From assembly GCF_000243715.2 (NCBI RefSeq), contig NZ_AHMO02000007.1:1-64000 (forward strand): DNA of 64,000 bases. The letters are read 5' to 3'. The notes beneath the pieces are model-generated. The model was not told where the DNA came from, did not search any database, and saw nothing but the letters and a program-made list of their open reading frames with translations. This document shows, piece after piece, positions 51,810 through 61,924 of this stretch; position 1 is the first letter of the stretch; every line of letters starts with the position of its first letter. This DNA is from Leptospira broomii serovar Hurstbridge str. 5399 (GTDB taxonomy: Bacteria > Spirochaetota > Leptospiria > Leptospirales > Leptospiraceae). The position numbers and the translations under genes are program-made.

Positions 51810-53378
51810 TTAGGCTTTTTGCGGAATGAAGCTAGTATAATCCATCATCGTAGTGAATCGAACCGGTTCGCGTTCATATTCCAAAACGTCGGTTAAGGTT
51901 CGAAACCGATTTAGACCGGCTCCGATTTCTATATCATGTCCGGTAAATTGCAACGGATGTTCGTACCCGCAAGCATGTGCGACGGAGAGTAATTCCTTCC
52001 TAAATCCCTTGATGTAGTTCGCTGCTCGATCGGCCTTTATAGAGACATCAAGCCCGGCTTGTAACCATTTACTCTGGGTCGCAATGCCGGTCGGGCAATG
52101 GCCGGTATGACATTTTTGAGCCTGGATACAACCGATTGACATCATGGCTTCCCGAGCTACATGGATCAAGTCACAGCCCATCGCAAAGGCTATGATAGTT
52201 CTATCAGGAAAACCTAATTTGCCGCTGCCGATCCATACGATGTTATCGGATAGTTTTTCCGCCTGAAAGATCGTATACACTCGAGCGAAACCCACTTTGA
52301 ACGGCAAAGAAACGTGATCAGTAAACGTTAGAGGTGCGGCTCCCGTTCCGCCTTCTCCGCCGTCTATGGTGATAAAGTCGGGTCCTTTTCCGGTTTCTTT
52401 CATTCGCTTAGCTAGCTCTCTCCAAAATTGCGTTTCCCCGACCGCGCTTTTGATTCCGACGGGAAGCCCTGTTTGCTCGGCGATCTTCTCGATGAAATCG
52501 ATCAGGCCTTCCACATCCTTAAATTCGGAATGCGCGTTGGGTGAAACACAATCCTGACCCGCTTTTATACCTCGAATTTTAGCTATTTCCGGAGTGACTT
52601 TCGCACCGGGTAGTATACCGCCTTTACCCGGTTTAGCACCCTGAGAGAGTTTGATTTCAATTGCTCTTACGTTCTGATTTCCCGCAAGACGCTCCAAAAA
52701 CTTGTCCATCGAAAAGCGGCCGTGTTCGTCTCGAGCTCCGAAATATCCGGTCCCTAATTGCCACATTACGTCGGCTCCAAAGGCGTGAAACGGAGATAGG
52801 CCACCTTCGCCGGTATTGTGATAGCACCGGGCTAATTTTGCGCCTTGATTCAAAGCTGAGACCGCCCTTTCGCCCAGCGATCCGTACGACATCGCCGAAA
52901 TATTAACTACGGACGGGGGGCGATACATTTTCTTTCTGCGGTGAAATTCCCCCATGACTTTCAAGGAAGGGATCATCGAGGGATCTCCATCTACGAACTT
53001 AGCATGTCCTTCCGGAAACGGAAATGCGGCATGCTTTATGATCGGATATCCGGCGTCGTACAAAAGTTCCGTTGTTCCGAAGCCGAAATTATTATTCTGT
53101 TTTTTTGCGGTCGCATAGACCCAGGATCGTTCGGCACGATTGAAGGGCATCTCCTCCTTATCGTTTGCAACCCAATATTGTCGCAGCTCGGGACCGATCA
53201 TTTCGAATAAGTACCGAATATGGCCGACGATAGGGAAGTTGTGTTTGATTGTGTGCTTTCTTTGTACTATGTCGTGGATAAAAACGATAACTAAAAAAAT
53301 TCCGACGATTGCCGACCAAAATAACCAAGGATGATTGTCTATGATTGTTAAAAACTCGAAGATCTGTTTTTCAGACAT
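51810..53378 (-). CDS. FMN-binding glutamate-synthase-family protein
   Basis: A 522-aa protein. A single N-terminal membrane helix (WLFWSAIVGIFLVIVFIHD) is followed by the glutamate synthase-like FMN barrel: PPSVVNISAMSYGSLGERAVSALNQGAKLARCYHNTGEGGLSPFH, EIKLSQGAKPGKGGILPGAKV, ITIDGGEGGTGAAPLTFTDHVSLP, and GCIQAQKCHTGHCPTGIATQ with the Fe-S-type cysteines. It belongs to the membrane-anchored stand-alone form, whose substrate is not settled. It faces the GDPD gene, 15 bp apart. Confidence 0.93.
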   Translation of the reverse strand: MSEKQIFEFLTIIDNHPWLFWSAIVGIFLVIVFIHDIVQRKHTIKHNFPIVGHIRYLFEMIGPELRQYWVANDKEEMPFNRAERSWVYATAKKQNNNFGFGTTELLYDAGYPIIKHAAFPFPEGHAKFVDGDPSMIPSLKVMGEFHRRKKMYRPPSVVNISAMSYGSLGERAVSALNQGAKLARCYHNTGEGGLSPFHAFGADVMWQLGTGYFGARDEHGRFSMDKFLERLAGNQNVRAIEIKLSQGAKPGKGGILPGAKVTPEIAKIRGIKAGQDCVSPNAHSEFKDVEGLIDFIEKIAEQTGLPVGIKSAVGETQFWRELAKRMKETGKGPDFITIDGGEGGTGAAPLTFTDHVSLPFKVGFARVYTIFQAEKLSDNIVWIGSGKLGFPDRTIIAFAMGCDLIHVAREAMMSIGCIQAQKCHTGHCPTGIATQSKWLQAGLDVSIKADRAANYIKGFRKELLSVAHACGYEHPLQFTGHDIEIGAGLNRFRTLTDVLEYEREPVRFTTMMDYTSFIPQKA

Positions 53379-53490
53379 GGCCGAAAGTATATACTATAGG
53401 AAAGAAATTGCAATTTCGTTTTTCAGGACCGGGGCAAAAGCGAAATCATCAGGGTCGAGGAAATCCCGTTTCGATATTTCCGATCGACGA

Positions 53491-54288
53491 TCAAACTTTC
53501 AAGCGGAATTCTTTCTTGAATTCTTTTCTGGCGGTCATTCGAATTCCGATGAACTTACGAAGTTCCTGTATTACGAAGGTATTACTTTTAACCCAATCGC
53601 CGGTGTTGATGATGTTCATTTTGGGCAGACAAAGGAAATCATGCGTGTGACCGGAAATCAACACTTTCTTTCCCTGATGAGCGAACTTAGCTAACCGCTG
53701 GTAGTACGCCAAAGTTTCCTCAGTAGTCGTCGGATCCTGCCGGTTTAAGTGTTTATGATAGAAAGTTTCCGAGAATTTGAATACTCCTGGAAACAAGGAA
53801 GCGAAGACATGCAGTAATCGTAGAACGAATATAGATCCTATCCACGTAAACTTATTATATTGCCCTTGGTGTCCGTGAAGAGCGATCAGAGTTTCATCCT
53901 CGGCTTTCTCACAGATAACCCAATCTCGCTCGCGTAAATAGGTTTCTACGTTCGGGGAAAGGCGCATTAAATAGGACGTCGTATCGTGATTCCCGACAAT
54001 ATAATATTTACGTCCTTTGCCGCTGGCGAGGCGATCCAAGCGATCGAAGAGTTTATTAAATCGCTTTTTACCTTTAACCTTTCTTAATCTACGGTCCGCG
54101 CTAAAGAACCAACTTTCGATGATGTCGCCGACTAAGTAAACGTTGTGAAACTTGATTTCCTTGCGATCGAGATGATCCAAGAGTTGAAAAAGTTCTTTGT
54201 GCTTGTGCGACTTAATTTTTTTATTTAGGAGATAGTGGATATCTGAGACGAAGAATCCGTCGTAAGTTTTTCCTCGGGGGAATTTCAT
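53491..54288 (-). CDS. UDP-2,3-diacylglucosamine diphosphatase-like metallophosphoesterase
   Basis: A 265-aa protein. FVSDIHYLLNKKIKSHKHKEL carries the first metal site (DxH), VYLVGDIIESWFF the second (GDxxx), YYIVGNHD the third (GNHD), and ISGHTH the last. It matches the LpxH-like branch (COG2908) that acts in lipid A biosynthesis, though proven LpxH function cannot be read from sequence. Length is normal. Upstream spacing suggests its own promoter. Confidence 0.88.
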   Translation of the reverse strand: MKFPRGKTYDGFFVSDIHYLLNKKIKSHKHKELFQLLDHLDRKEIKFHNVYLVGDIIESWFFSADRRLRKVKGKKRFNKLFDRLDRLASGKGRKYYIVGNHDTTSYLMRLSPNVETYLRERDWVICEKAEDETLIALHGHQGQYNKFTWIGSIFVLRLLHVFASLFPGVFKFSETFYHKHLNRQDPTTTEETLAYYQRLAKFAHQGKKVLISGHTHDFLCLPKMNIINTGDWVKSNTFVIQELRKFIGIRMTARKEFKKEFRLKV

Positions 54289-54441
54289 TCGATCAAAGTC
54301 GCCTTATCCCATAAGACTGTATGCTGAGGAAATGTCAACGGAATCGATTCCGATTATCCACTTCTTTCCGTGTATTTTAGAATAAAAATGCGTTACGATC
54401 CAAAATCGAATAGAATTAATTTCCCTCCGGAATCCCGAAAA

Positions 54442-54834
54442 TCAGGATGGAGGACGATTATCCCATTCTATACTTAAGATGACCGCACATGATACGAGGG
54501 TAAAGAGCGCTAATCCGAATAAAAGCCCGCCGTCGTCATGAATCACAATCCCTAAAAAGAGCAAATGGGAAAAAACGGCCCCCACCATTAAGAAGAAACC
54601 GCCCATTGCGCCGATGAATCGAAGAGGAGGAATCAAAAGTAAAATTGCGATTAGGAACTCGAATGTCCCGGTCCAAATTCTTCCCCAAGGCTCCACCCCT
54701 AAAGAGGAGAAAATTTCTACGGATTCCTGGGCACCGGTAAATTTAAAGAACAACGTCTGCAGGAAGATAATAGCAGATAAAATAGATAGAATTGTCGAAA
54801 TTCGATTCTTAATTGGCTGAGTAAGAGACAACAT
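54442..54834 (-). CDS. DoxX-family membrane protein
   Basis: A 130-aa four-helix protein. ILSIISAIIFLQTLFFKFTGAQESVEIFSSLGVEPWGRIWTGTFEFLIAILLLIPPL is the conserved N-terminal DoxX wording, with FLMVGAVFSHLLFLGIVIHDD next. It is a different branch from the copies at 23135 and 37458. Function in redox or envelope stress is only inferred. Confidence 0.88.
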   Translation of the reverse strand: MLSLTQPIKNRISTILSILSAIIFLQTLFFKFTGAQESVEIFSSLGVEPWGRIWTGTFEFLIAILLLIPPLRFIGAMGGFFLMVGAVFSHLLFLGIVIHDDGGLLFGLALFTLVSCAVILSIEWDNRPPS

Positions 54835-54900
54835 TTAGAACTCCTTTTCCCCAATTCGAGGAATAAATCCGATCGGTTACAGTTTTCTTGAAATAAACAT

Positions 54901-56835
54901 TTATTGATACAAGTCGTTTATCGCGTCTTTATATTTATCGGTGACAATATTCCTTCGCACTTTCATCGTCATCGTCAGTTCATCTCCCGGTTCGAATTTC
55001 TTCGGTAAGAGATAGAAGTTTGAGACTTTTTCGAAATTCTTGAATCCGTTCTTTGAGGAGACCAGATCCTTGATTTCTTTCTTAAAGAGTTCTCTTACAT
55101 CCGGATCGGAGTTCGGATCCTGGATTTCCTGTAATAGTCTGGATTTCCATTCTCTTAATTGCTTATCCAGAATTTCCCAATCGGGCACCAATAATGCGCT
55201 CAAGGCCTTTTTATCGTGCCCGACTATCATCGCTTGTAGAATTAATTCGCTTTGTGTTAGTGCAAATTCTATCGGCTCAGGTTCTAAATTCTCGCCACCC
55301 AAAAGAACGATCGTATCTTTGGCTCGGCCTGCATATTTAAGTTCCCCTTGCACCGTCCAAAGCAATAAGTCGCCCGAATTTAGCCATCCATCCACTATGA
55401 TTTCCGCCGTTTTCTCCGGATCCTTATAGTAACCCATCATGACATGCGGGCCTTTATGCCATGCGATTCCCTTTACGCCGGGTTCATGAATTTCTTTACC
55501 TTGCTCGTCGATAAGTTTGATCTCGACTCCCGGAATGCAACGACCTAATGTTCCGACCGTAATGGAGTTTAATCGCCTTCTTGTTGAGACTCCACCTAAT
55601 TCGGTCATACCGTAACCTTCCAAGATGGGAATTCCGATGGAATTGAAGAATCGATCAATGTATTCCGGCAATGCTCCGGCCCCGGAAAGGGCGAATTTAA
55701 GTTTTCCTCCTAATCCTTTCCGAATCTTGGAAAAAGCAGTCATGGCAAGTAGATTTGCGGGAAATAAGAAGGCAACCACGAGCAATGCGACCGCTCTTCG
55801 AGCGAATTCGCGAAAGATCGAAATTCGTTCCAACATATATTCAAGGCCGAGTAAGCGACTTTTATATTTATGAAATGTCGAAGCAGTTCCTTGGAATATT
55901 TTAAATAGAAATCTACCGAACGGGGATGCTTCTCTTAGCTTATCATGAATCTTATTATAAAAACTTTCCCATACGCGGGGAACGGAGAGCAAAAAAGTAG
56001 GGCGAATTTCCTGTAAATCTTGACCAAGACTAGAAATCGACGTGAACGCCTCGGAGGCCCCGATTCGAATACATCCGGTTTCGATCAATCTTTCCGCGAT
56101 ATGCCACGGAGGCAAATAAGCCATGGTACGATCATCCGCATTGAACTGAATATCATCGATGGAAAGGGACATATCCACATTGAAAAGAATATTCTTGTGA
56201 GAAAGCATCACTCCTTTCGGTCTTCCAGTCGTTCCGGAAGTATAGACTATTGTGGCTAATTCATCTTCGGAAACGGATTCTCCGCGCTTATGAAATTCCA
56301 TTTCTCCCTTATCCTGAATCCAACGATCGCCTAACGAGATTAAGTCGTCTAGATGCAATAATTTGAATGGTAGGTTCGGGCCTATATGAGAGGAAGGTTC
56401 GAATAAAATTACGACTTTTAGGTAAGGAAACGAATCCGGATTCGAAGCTATCTTTCGTAGCACGACCGAATTTTCAACGAATGCTACTCGAGCTTCCGAA
56501 TGGTTTAGGATGTAAATTAAATCTTCGGAAGTAGAATCCGTTCCTCTGGGGACGTCCACGCATCCGATATTCGTAATACCCATACTAACCCAAAGCCAAC
56601 GGTGCCCGGAATCCGCGATCAACGCTACATTTTCCTTTCTATTGACTCCGATCGAAGTTAATCCCAGTCCAATTCGCAATACAATTTGATACAATTCGCC
56701 GTAGGAAACCGCTCTGTATGATTTTCCATCCGGTTTATAAAATTGAGCCGGATGATCCTTGAAAGTTTCGGCGGAAACCTTCATCAAATAATATAACGTC
56801 TGTGAATTTAGAGAAGGCAGTTTGGAGGGTTCCAT
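54901..56835 (-). CDS. Long-chain acyl-CoA synthetase (AMP-forming)
   Basis: A 644-aa ANL-superfamily ligase. The P-loop motif is IVYTSGTTGRPKGVMLSHKN (about residues 192-211), followed by DDRTMAYLPPWHIAERLIE, PILEGYGMTELGGVS and GWLNSGDLLLWTVQGELKYAGRAKDTIVLLGGENLEPEPIE with the hinge and adenylation residues. The C-terminal lysine region reads LTMTMKVRRNIVTDKYKD. It activates long-chain fatty acids for beta-oxidation or lipid synthesis. Leptospires live on long-chain fatty acids, which fits. Confidence 0.94.
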   Translation of the reverse strand: MEPSKLPSLNSQTLYYLMKVSAETFKDHPAQFYKPDGKSYRAVSYGELYQIVLRIGLGLTSIGVNRKENVALIADSGHRWLWVSMGITNIGCVDVPRGTDSTSEDLIYILNHSEARVAFVENSVVLRKIASNPDSFPYLKVVILFEPSSHIGPNLPFKLLHLDDLISLGDRWIQDKGEMEFHKRGESVSEDELATIVYTSGTTGRPKGVMLSHKNILFNVDMSLSIDDIQFNADDRTMAYLPPWHIAERLIETGCIRIGASEAFTSISSLGQDLQEIRPTFLLSVPRVWESFYNKIHDKLREASPFGRFLFKIFQGTASTFHKYKSRLLGLEYMLERISIFREFARRAVALLVVAFLFPANLLAMTAFSKIRKGLGGKLKFALSGAGALPEYIDRFFNSIGIPILEGYGMTELGGVSTRRRLNSITVGTLGRCIPGVEIKLIDEQGKEIHEPGVKGIAWHKGPHVMMGYYKDPEKTAEIIVDGWLNSGDLLLWTVQGELKYAGRAKDTIVLLGGENLEPEPIEFALTQSELILQAMIVGHDKKALSALLVPDWEILDKQLREWKSRLLQEIQDPNSDPDVRELFKKEIKDLVSSKNGFKNFEKVSNFYLLPKKFEPGDELTMTMKVRRNIVTDKYKDAINDLYQ

Positions 56836-56949
56836 AGCGGGAACCGATTGTAACCTTGAGAAGAGTGAGGGTCCAGGAAAATTTGAATATTTAAAAACTT
56901 TTTTATAGTTTTTTTAATATTTATCCTAATATCGACGATTTATTTTCGT

Positions 56950-58866
56950 TTAATGACGAATATGGTTTCGACCGAAAGATTTCGCGTCGTACAGATTCTT
57001 ATCCGCAATTCCAAGAAGTTCTTCCGGAGAATGTATTTCTCTATCTAGATTGCTCGATACTCCGATCGAAACCGTCACGCGGGAGAAAGGACTTTTTTCG
57101 TGAAGAATGTTCATGTCTTCCACCGTTTGCAACATGTTCAATGCTACCACAATAGCCCCTTCAACAGGAGTATCCGGAAGAATAACCCCGAATTCTTCTC
57201 CTCCGTACCGCGAAATCATATCGGACGATCGATTTAAACATTCTTTTAAAGATTGCGCGACTCGTTCCAAAACTTCATCACCTTTTAAATGGCCGTACGT
57301 GTCGTTAAAGGCCTTAAAATAATCCACATCGATCATAAGAAGCGACAAAGGGCGCTCGGTTCGGACGGAACGGTTCCACTCCCGATCCAATTCTTGATCA
57401 AAGAATCTTCGGTTTGCAACGCCCGTTAAGGGATCTAATAGGGAAAGTTCCAGTAGCTGATCGGCTCTTTCTTTATACTCTTCTTTTTCCTTGCGGAATG
57501 CGTTGATGCGATCCACTAACCCGAGCGAAAGGAGTATGACGTTACTCAATAATCCGAATTTTAACGCACCGCTCGCGACAGGCTCCGAGTCGTAAACTCC
57601 CAATCTATTTAAAGAAAATATGATTGTCCCTATCAGTCCCAAGACCCAGGCAGCCAGAAAAATTTTAGCCCTTCTATCGTTTTGGAAAACTCTTAAAATC
57701 GAAATTACGACTAATAAGAGAATTTCAAAAATCGGTAGGATCGCGCTGATGGGCAACAGAATTCGAAGAGGCACGAATGTTGCGGAGAGAAGATAGACAA
57801 CCCAAAGTGCAATGACGACTTGTAGAGCGATATGTAATCTTGGATGAACGGTCTTCGTCTGCAGATATTCTGCGGAAAACAAACCTAAAAAAATCAGCGC
57901 GACTGCCGCGACTATTACGAATAAATAAGCTAAAAATTTAGGGGCGTCCGGCAGTAATAGCCAGAATCCGTACCCGGACCCTAAGACCGCAAATAAGGTA
58001 AATGCAAATACTACGATCGTATAATATAGGTAGGCCTTCTCTCGAATTCCTAGGAATAGGAAAAAGTTATAAAAAACCATCACTCCCAATGCACCGAAAA
58101 AAATTCCGTTCAGCAAAAGGGATATCTTAGAGGATTCCTCCAATTTTGTACGAGTGATCAAGTATGTCGGAACAGTTAAAGAACCTTCCGATTGAACTTT
58201 GAAATAAACTTCTACGATCGATTTATCTTCCAATGGAAGCGGAAATACGAAGAATCGATCGTTGATCGGTCGTTCTTTAAAAGGAAGCGAATCTCCGGTA
58301 TGAAACTCGCCTTCTCTACCGAGAGTATCCTTCCAATAAAGATCGATTTTGTCTAAATGAGGGTATTCGATTTTTAAGAATCTTTCCTCTGAAAGAGGTT
58401 CCTCAACTTCTATCTTAAAATGCAGCCAATATGGACTAGAATCATAGCCGAAATTCGGAATTCGATTGGTATTTCTTCGAAATGCCGAGTCATATTCTCC
58501 GCCGGTTATTTCATTTGCAGGAAGCGATTTGCTAGAATCCTTCATGTAGAAAATCTCTTTGGATAGGGGAATTTCTTCAGGAGAGTGATTATCAAGTTTA
58601 AGCGGTTCCGAATTTTCGGACGGACTTTTTCCCGACTCCGCCTTTTTTTCGGTCGCAAAGAAGAGAATAGAAGATGCGAGAACCAGTAAAATTAGGACAA
58701 ACGTTTTACTTCGTATCTTTGATCGTTTAAAGCCTTCTCGCATATAGCGGAAAAGATTCCACCGTAAGCGAAGAATGTCAAAGATTTTCGGAGTTCGGAT
58801 CCATTTGGTTATTAACGAAATCGGAAAATTTTCCCTGATATAGAACCGCAATCCTGCTCGAGCCAC
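56950..58866 (-). CDS. 7TMR-DISM sensor with GGDEF diguanylate cyclase
   Basis: A 638-aa protein. An N-terminal extracytoplasmic domain of the DISMED2 type (PYWLHFKIEVEEPLSEERFLKIEYPHLDKIDLYW) precedes seven membrane helices and a C-terminal GGDEF domain. The active site reads RYGGEEFGVI (about residues 572-581), so synthesis of c-di-GMP is expected; no clear RxxD inhibitory site directly upstream. The frame begins at 58866, but a methionine at about residue 42 (MREGFKRSKIRSK) is a plausible alternative start. It lies 12 bp from the deacetylase gene. Confidence 0.92.
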   Translation of the reverse strand: MARAGLRFYIRENFPISLITKWIRTPKIFDILRLRWNLFRYMREGFKRSKIRSKTFVLILLVLASSILFFATEKKAESGKSPSENSEPLKLDNHSPEEIPLSKEIFYMKDSSKSLPANEITGGEYDSAFRRNTNRIPNFGYDSSPYWLHFKIEVEEPLSEERFLKIEYPHLDKIDLYWKDTLGREGEFHTGDSLPFKERPINDRFFVFPLPLEDKSIVEVYFKVQSEGSLTVPTYLITRTKLEESSKISLLLNGIFFGALGVMVFYNFFLFLGIREKAYLYYTIVVFAFTLFAVLGSGYGFWLLLPDAPKFLAYLFVIVAAVALIFLGLFSAEYLQTKTVHPRLHIALQVVIALWVVYLLSATFVPLRILLPISAILPIFEILLLVVISILRVFQNDRRAKIFLAAWVLGLIGTIIFSLNRLGVYDSEPVASGALKFGLLSNVILLSLGLVDRINAFRKEKEEYKERADQLLELSLLDPLTGVANRRFFDQELDREWNRSVRTERPLSLLMIDVDYFKAFNDTYGHLKGDEVLERVAQSLKECLNRSSDMISRYGGEEFGVILPDTPVEGAIVVALNMLQTVEDMNILHEKSPFSRVTVSIGVSSNLDREIHSPEELLGIADKNLYDAKSFGRNHIRH

Positions 58867-58878
58867 CGAATTCGACGG

Positions 58879-60321
58879 TCAATCAGGATCTTTCGAAAAT
58901 TCCTTCCGATTTACGAAGAGAAATTGAGTCTCGGATTTTCGACCGTCCATCGTTTTTCCGGATATTACAAAGGGAGGATAACTCGTCTTCGTTTTGAAAT
59001 CAGGGATTCTGACCAGATAATCCGTTCCGGATTTTCTGGATTGAAGGGCGTCCTTTCCGCGAATTTGCATTTTAACGGTATTTGGATCCAATCCTTCGAC
59101 AGTCACGCTGAACGTTTCCCCAGGTTTTACCCAAGAGCCGTCTAGAATTCCTAGTTTGATTTTATCCGGTGGGCTTGCACTCAAAATCGAGTTAAATCTT
59201 GATTGGGATTGCCCCCAAGGAATTAAGGAACGATGAATGGTGTATGCGTAAGTATTAACGACGTTTTTACCCGGATTCACGGTAAATGCCATTCGATAAC
59301 CGGCAGCCTTAGCTTCTTCGATTACTCGTACATCGTACAATCCGAATGGATAGGCAAGATCCTGAATGGTTCTTCCAGTTTTTGACTCCAATATTGATTT
59401 TGAATCTTTCAACTGCTTACGAATCTCTGCCCGTTTCATCGCAGGCAGTTTCGGGTGGTACACCGTATGCGAACCTAAATCCAAGACCCCGCTATCCAAA
59501 GCTTCCTTCAGTTCGGACCAACTCAAATAGAATTTATACTTTGGATTGGAAATTGCGGTCGGGTAGATGAATATCGAAGCTCTAAATCCGTATTTTTTTA
59601 ATAAGGGGACAAGAACGGTTTTATGCGTAAGTGAGCCGTCATCGAAGGTCAATAGAATGGGCTTTTTCGGGAAATCCGCAGCGGCCTTTCCTTGAATATA
59701 TGCATAAAATTGATCCAGGCTCACCGTTTGGTATCCTAGATTCTTCAAATATTTGAACTGCTCTTCTAATAAACTAGGATCTAGATTATATCCCCCCATC
59801 GGATTCCCATTACCAACCAAATGGTGATAACAGAGGACAGGAATTCCCTTCCCATGTCCGGAGCCGTTCGAATTTTCTTTACTTGCATCGTAGTTAGCTT
59901 TTGGCGGCAATCCGGAAACGCCAGGAACGGCATTTTCATACGATTTAGGAGATTTCGAACCTTGGTTTTTTTTTGTCTCTTTATCTATATTTTGATTATT
60001 AGAACGCGTTTTTGCCTTTCGCTTCTTTTTTACGGTAGATGGAGAACCTTCCTCTTCCGGGCGATCCGATTCTTCCTTCTTGTCCGTCGTTTTTGCCTCA
60101 AGATTCGGCTTTTCAGATTTTGCAGTATTTGCCGAAGGTTCCGCTTCCGTGACCTGCGGTTTCGGCAAAGGCGGCTTATTTTTCGCAGCTTCCTGATCCT
60201 TCTTCTCCTTAGAAGCGTCCGGATTCAAAAAGTTTTTAACCGGCGTAGAGTCGATGGTAAATGAGGAAATAAATAAGGATACGAAGATGATGGCAAAGGT
60301 AGGTCGTTGAAAACGGTTCAT
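58879..60321 (-). CDS. Polysaccharide deacetylase (NodB family), secreted
   Basis: A 480-aa protein. After an N-terminal hydrophobic segment (FAIIFVSLFISSFTI), a long charged low-complexity linker (residues 35-150, KKRKAKTRSNNQN) precedes the NodB domain. ILLTFDDGSLTHKT holds the metal-binding aspartates and DLGSHTVYHPKLPAM the histidines; IQDLAYPFGLYD and YRMAFTVNPG follow. It removes N- or O-acetyl groups from a cell-envelope polysaccharide. A C-terminal beta-sandwich-like tail (LDGSWVKPGETFSVTVEGLDPN) is unusual for the family. Confidence 0.92.
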   Translation of the reverse strand: MNRFQRPTFAIIFVSLFISSFTIDSTPVKNFLNPDASKEKKDQEAAKNKPPLPKPQVTEAEPSANTAKSEKPNLEAKTTDKKEESDRPEEEGSPSTVKKKRKAKTRSNNQNIDKETKKNQGSKSPKSYENAVPGVSGLPPKANYDASKENSNGSGHGKGIPVLCYHHLVGNGNPMGGYNLDPSLLEEQFKYLKNLGYQTVSLDQFYAYIQGKAAADFPKKPILLTFDDGSLTHKTVLVPLLKKYGFRASIFIYPTAISNPKYKFYLSWSELKEALDSGVLDLGSHTVYHPKLPAMKRAEIRKQLKDSKSILESKTGRTIQDLAYPFGLYDVRVIEEAKAAGYRMAFTVNPGKNVVNTYAYTIHRSLIPWGQSQSRFNSILSASPPDKIKLGILDGSWVKPGETFSVTVEGLDPNTVKMQIRGKDALQSRKSGTDYLVRIPDFKTKTSYPPFVISGKTMDGRKSETQFLFVNRKEFSKDPD

Positions 60322-60500
60322 ATTCTCTCAAAGAGGAAAGGTCACCGCCCATTTTTTTTGACTACCTTGTATCCGCAACCGTTTACCGCACAAGGGTGTA
60401 CGAGCGAATCTTAATCAAGCTCAGGGTACTGATTTTGATTTGATCGATTTTCCGAACCAAAATTTGGGCTTGAGTCCCAAGTAAACCTATTCGTCGAACG

Positions 60501-60534
60501 AAAAAACTCGCCCTCATAATCGTAAGAGCGAGTT
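60501..60534 (-). terminator. Terminator of the gene at 60544
   Basis: AACTCGC (60505-60511) pairs with GCGAGTT (60528-60534). On the minus strand the stem is followed by TTTTTT. It lies 10 bp after the minus-strand stop. Confidence 0.85.
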
Positions 60535-60543
60535 GGAATTTAT

Positions 60544-61056
60544 TTATTTCTTTCCTTTTTCTTTAATCAAACGTTTTAGGACGGATTCCGAGTGATTACT
60601 CAGTTTAATCACGGCGGCCTTCGTCGGTTTTTTCTTTTCTAACTCCAGTAGAATGGTGGCAAATCTGAATTTCCTTCTGATATGATTCACCGCCGGTATT
60701 GAGGTTTTAAATAATTTAGCCAATTCATGGTCGGCATGTCCTTCTTGATTCAAATCGTAAAACCGAATCAACTTACTTTCATCCCAGATGATCTTTTCAT
60801 CGGACTTGTAGTAATTATGATGTTCAAGTCTCCGACTGTTTCTTTCATAAGATCCTTGGTTTCTTTTCTCGCGCCAAAACGGATGCCGATTTCTTGCGTA
60901 TTTTATGTCATCTATTGTATAACCTGATTTATTCAACCATTCTGTGGTAATACTAGATTTCTTCGGTCCTTCTAGTTTTGATTTTATGGAAAATTCGATA
61001 TATTGCTCCGGTGTTTTGGCGGAGAGTAGTTTCTTTTTTTCCTTTTCGTAATCCAT
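60544..61056 (-). CDS. Conserved protein with probable HTH, unknown function
   Basis: A 170-aa protein starting at MDYEKEKKKLL; a longer frame to 61182 adds only poorly coding sequence. The middle part, KIIWDESKLIRFYDLNQEGHADHELAKLFKTSIPAVNHIRRKFRFA, looks like a GcrA-like helix-turn-helix (recognition helix IPAVNHIRRK). The C-terminus is basic. A DNA-binding function is inferred from this motif. Similar proteins seem confined to leptospires as far as I can recall. Confidence 0.6.
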   Translation of the reverse strand: MDYEKEKKKLLSAKTPEQYIEFSIKSKLEGPKKSSITTEWLNKSGYTIDDIKYARNRHPFWREKRNQGSYERNSRRLEHHNYYKSDEKIIWDESKLIRFYDLNQEGHADHELAKLFKTSIPAVNHIRRKFRFATILLELEKKKPTKAAVIKLSNHSESVLKRLIKEKGKK

Positions 61057-61924
61057 AGCCTTGCCTTGCGATCGCTGACTCACCGTGAATAAGGTGTTAG
61101 TTTCTGTTTTAAGTCGGTGGATAGTGTTCCTTACCTTTAGCTTTACCGAAACTCTTTTTCCGATAATTAAACGAAAAAACAAGCCAACTTGACCTTAGCC
61201 ATCATCTCAAGAGTCCGAATCATCATAATCGTTAAGTATACTAAAAATATTAACCGAACTTGACCCTTTTTCTCCGTTCCTATTGTCGACTATAATGTTC
61301 GTCCAAGTAGCAATTGCTTTACAGCCGCTTAATTCAAAAGACTTTTATAAGCGAAGTCATTTATTAATAAGTTTCGGAAAGCCGAGACGAATTATTCATT
61401 CCAAAGTTGTTCGTGATTTCTTGTTAGGGGGACTCTTGAGTGCGTATTTTTTGACCAAGTAAACCGTAGTACGGAAGGAAGAATTCAAAAATCTCGATCG
61501 GCGCTCTCTAAGTTCCTTCTTGTTCCATGATTCGACTGTCGAAACGCAATTAATATCCAGTTGCAACAATCGAAATCGTTTGTGAAACTCTCATAAAGAG
61601 AGTCATAGGTTTAGCGATTATATTGGACCGTGTGTTCTTATTTTAACTTAGCCGCAAATTTGATCAAAAAGCAAACTTTGATTAACGAAAGCCTAAGTTC
61701 AAAACCGAAACTTTTGCGTTAGAACTAGCTCTATTATGGCGAATATCGGCTATTTCTTTTCATATTTACCTCCAATCCTCCAACTCCAAGCAGAAAGTTT
61801 TTTCCTGAAATTTTCTGCCGGAGAATTCCTGGAACTCCCTTTTTTCGGCCCGGTCCAACGATCAATTCCCGCTTCAGTCTAAGTAAAGTCAGAATGAATC
61901 GAGACTCCAAATAGGAAAGATAAA
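61057..61924. other. Gene-free stretch of about 0.87 kb
   Basis: No convincing frame on either strand. CTCTCATAAAGAGAG (about 61591-61605) is a small palindrome, and TTGACC at about 61261 could be a promoter box. There is no attC-like end pair or tRNA-like fold. The largest non-coding stretch in the window. Confidence 0.5.
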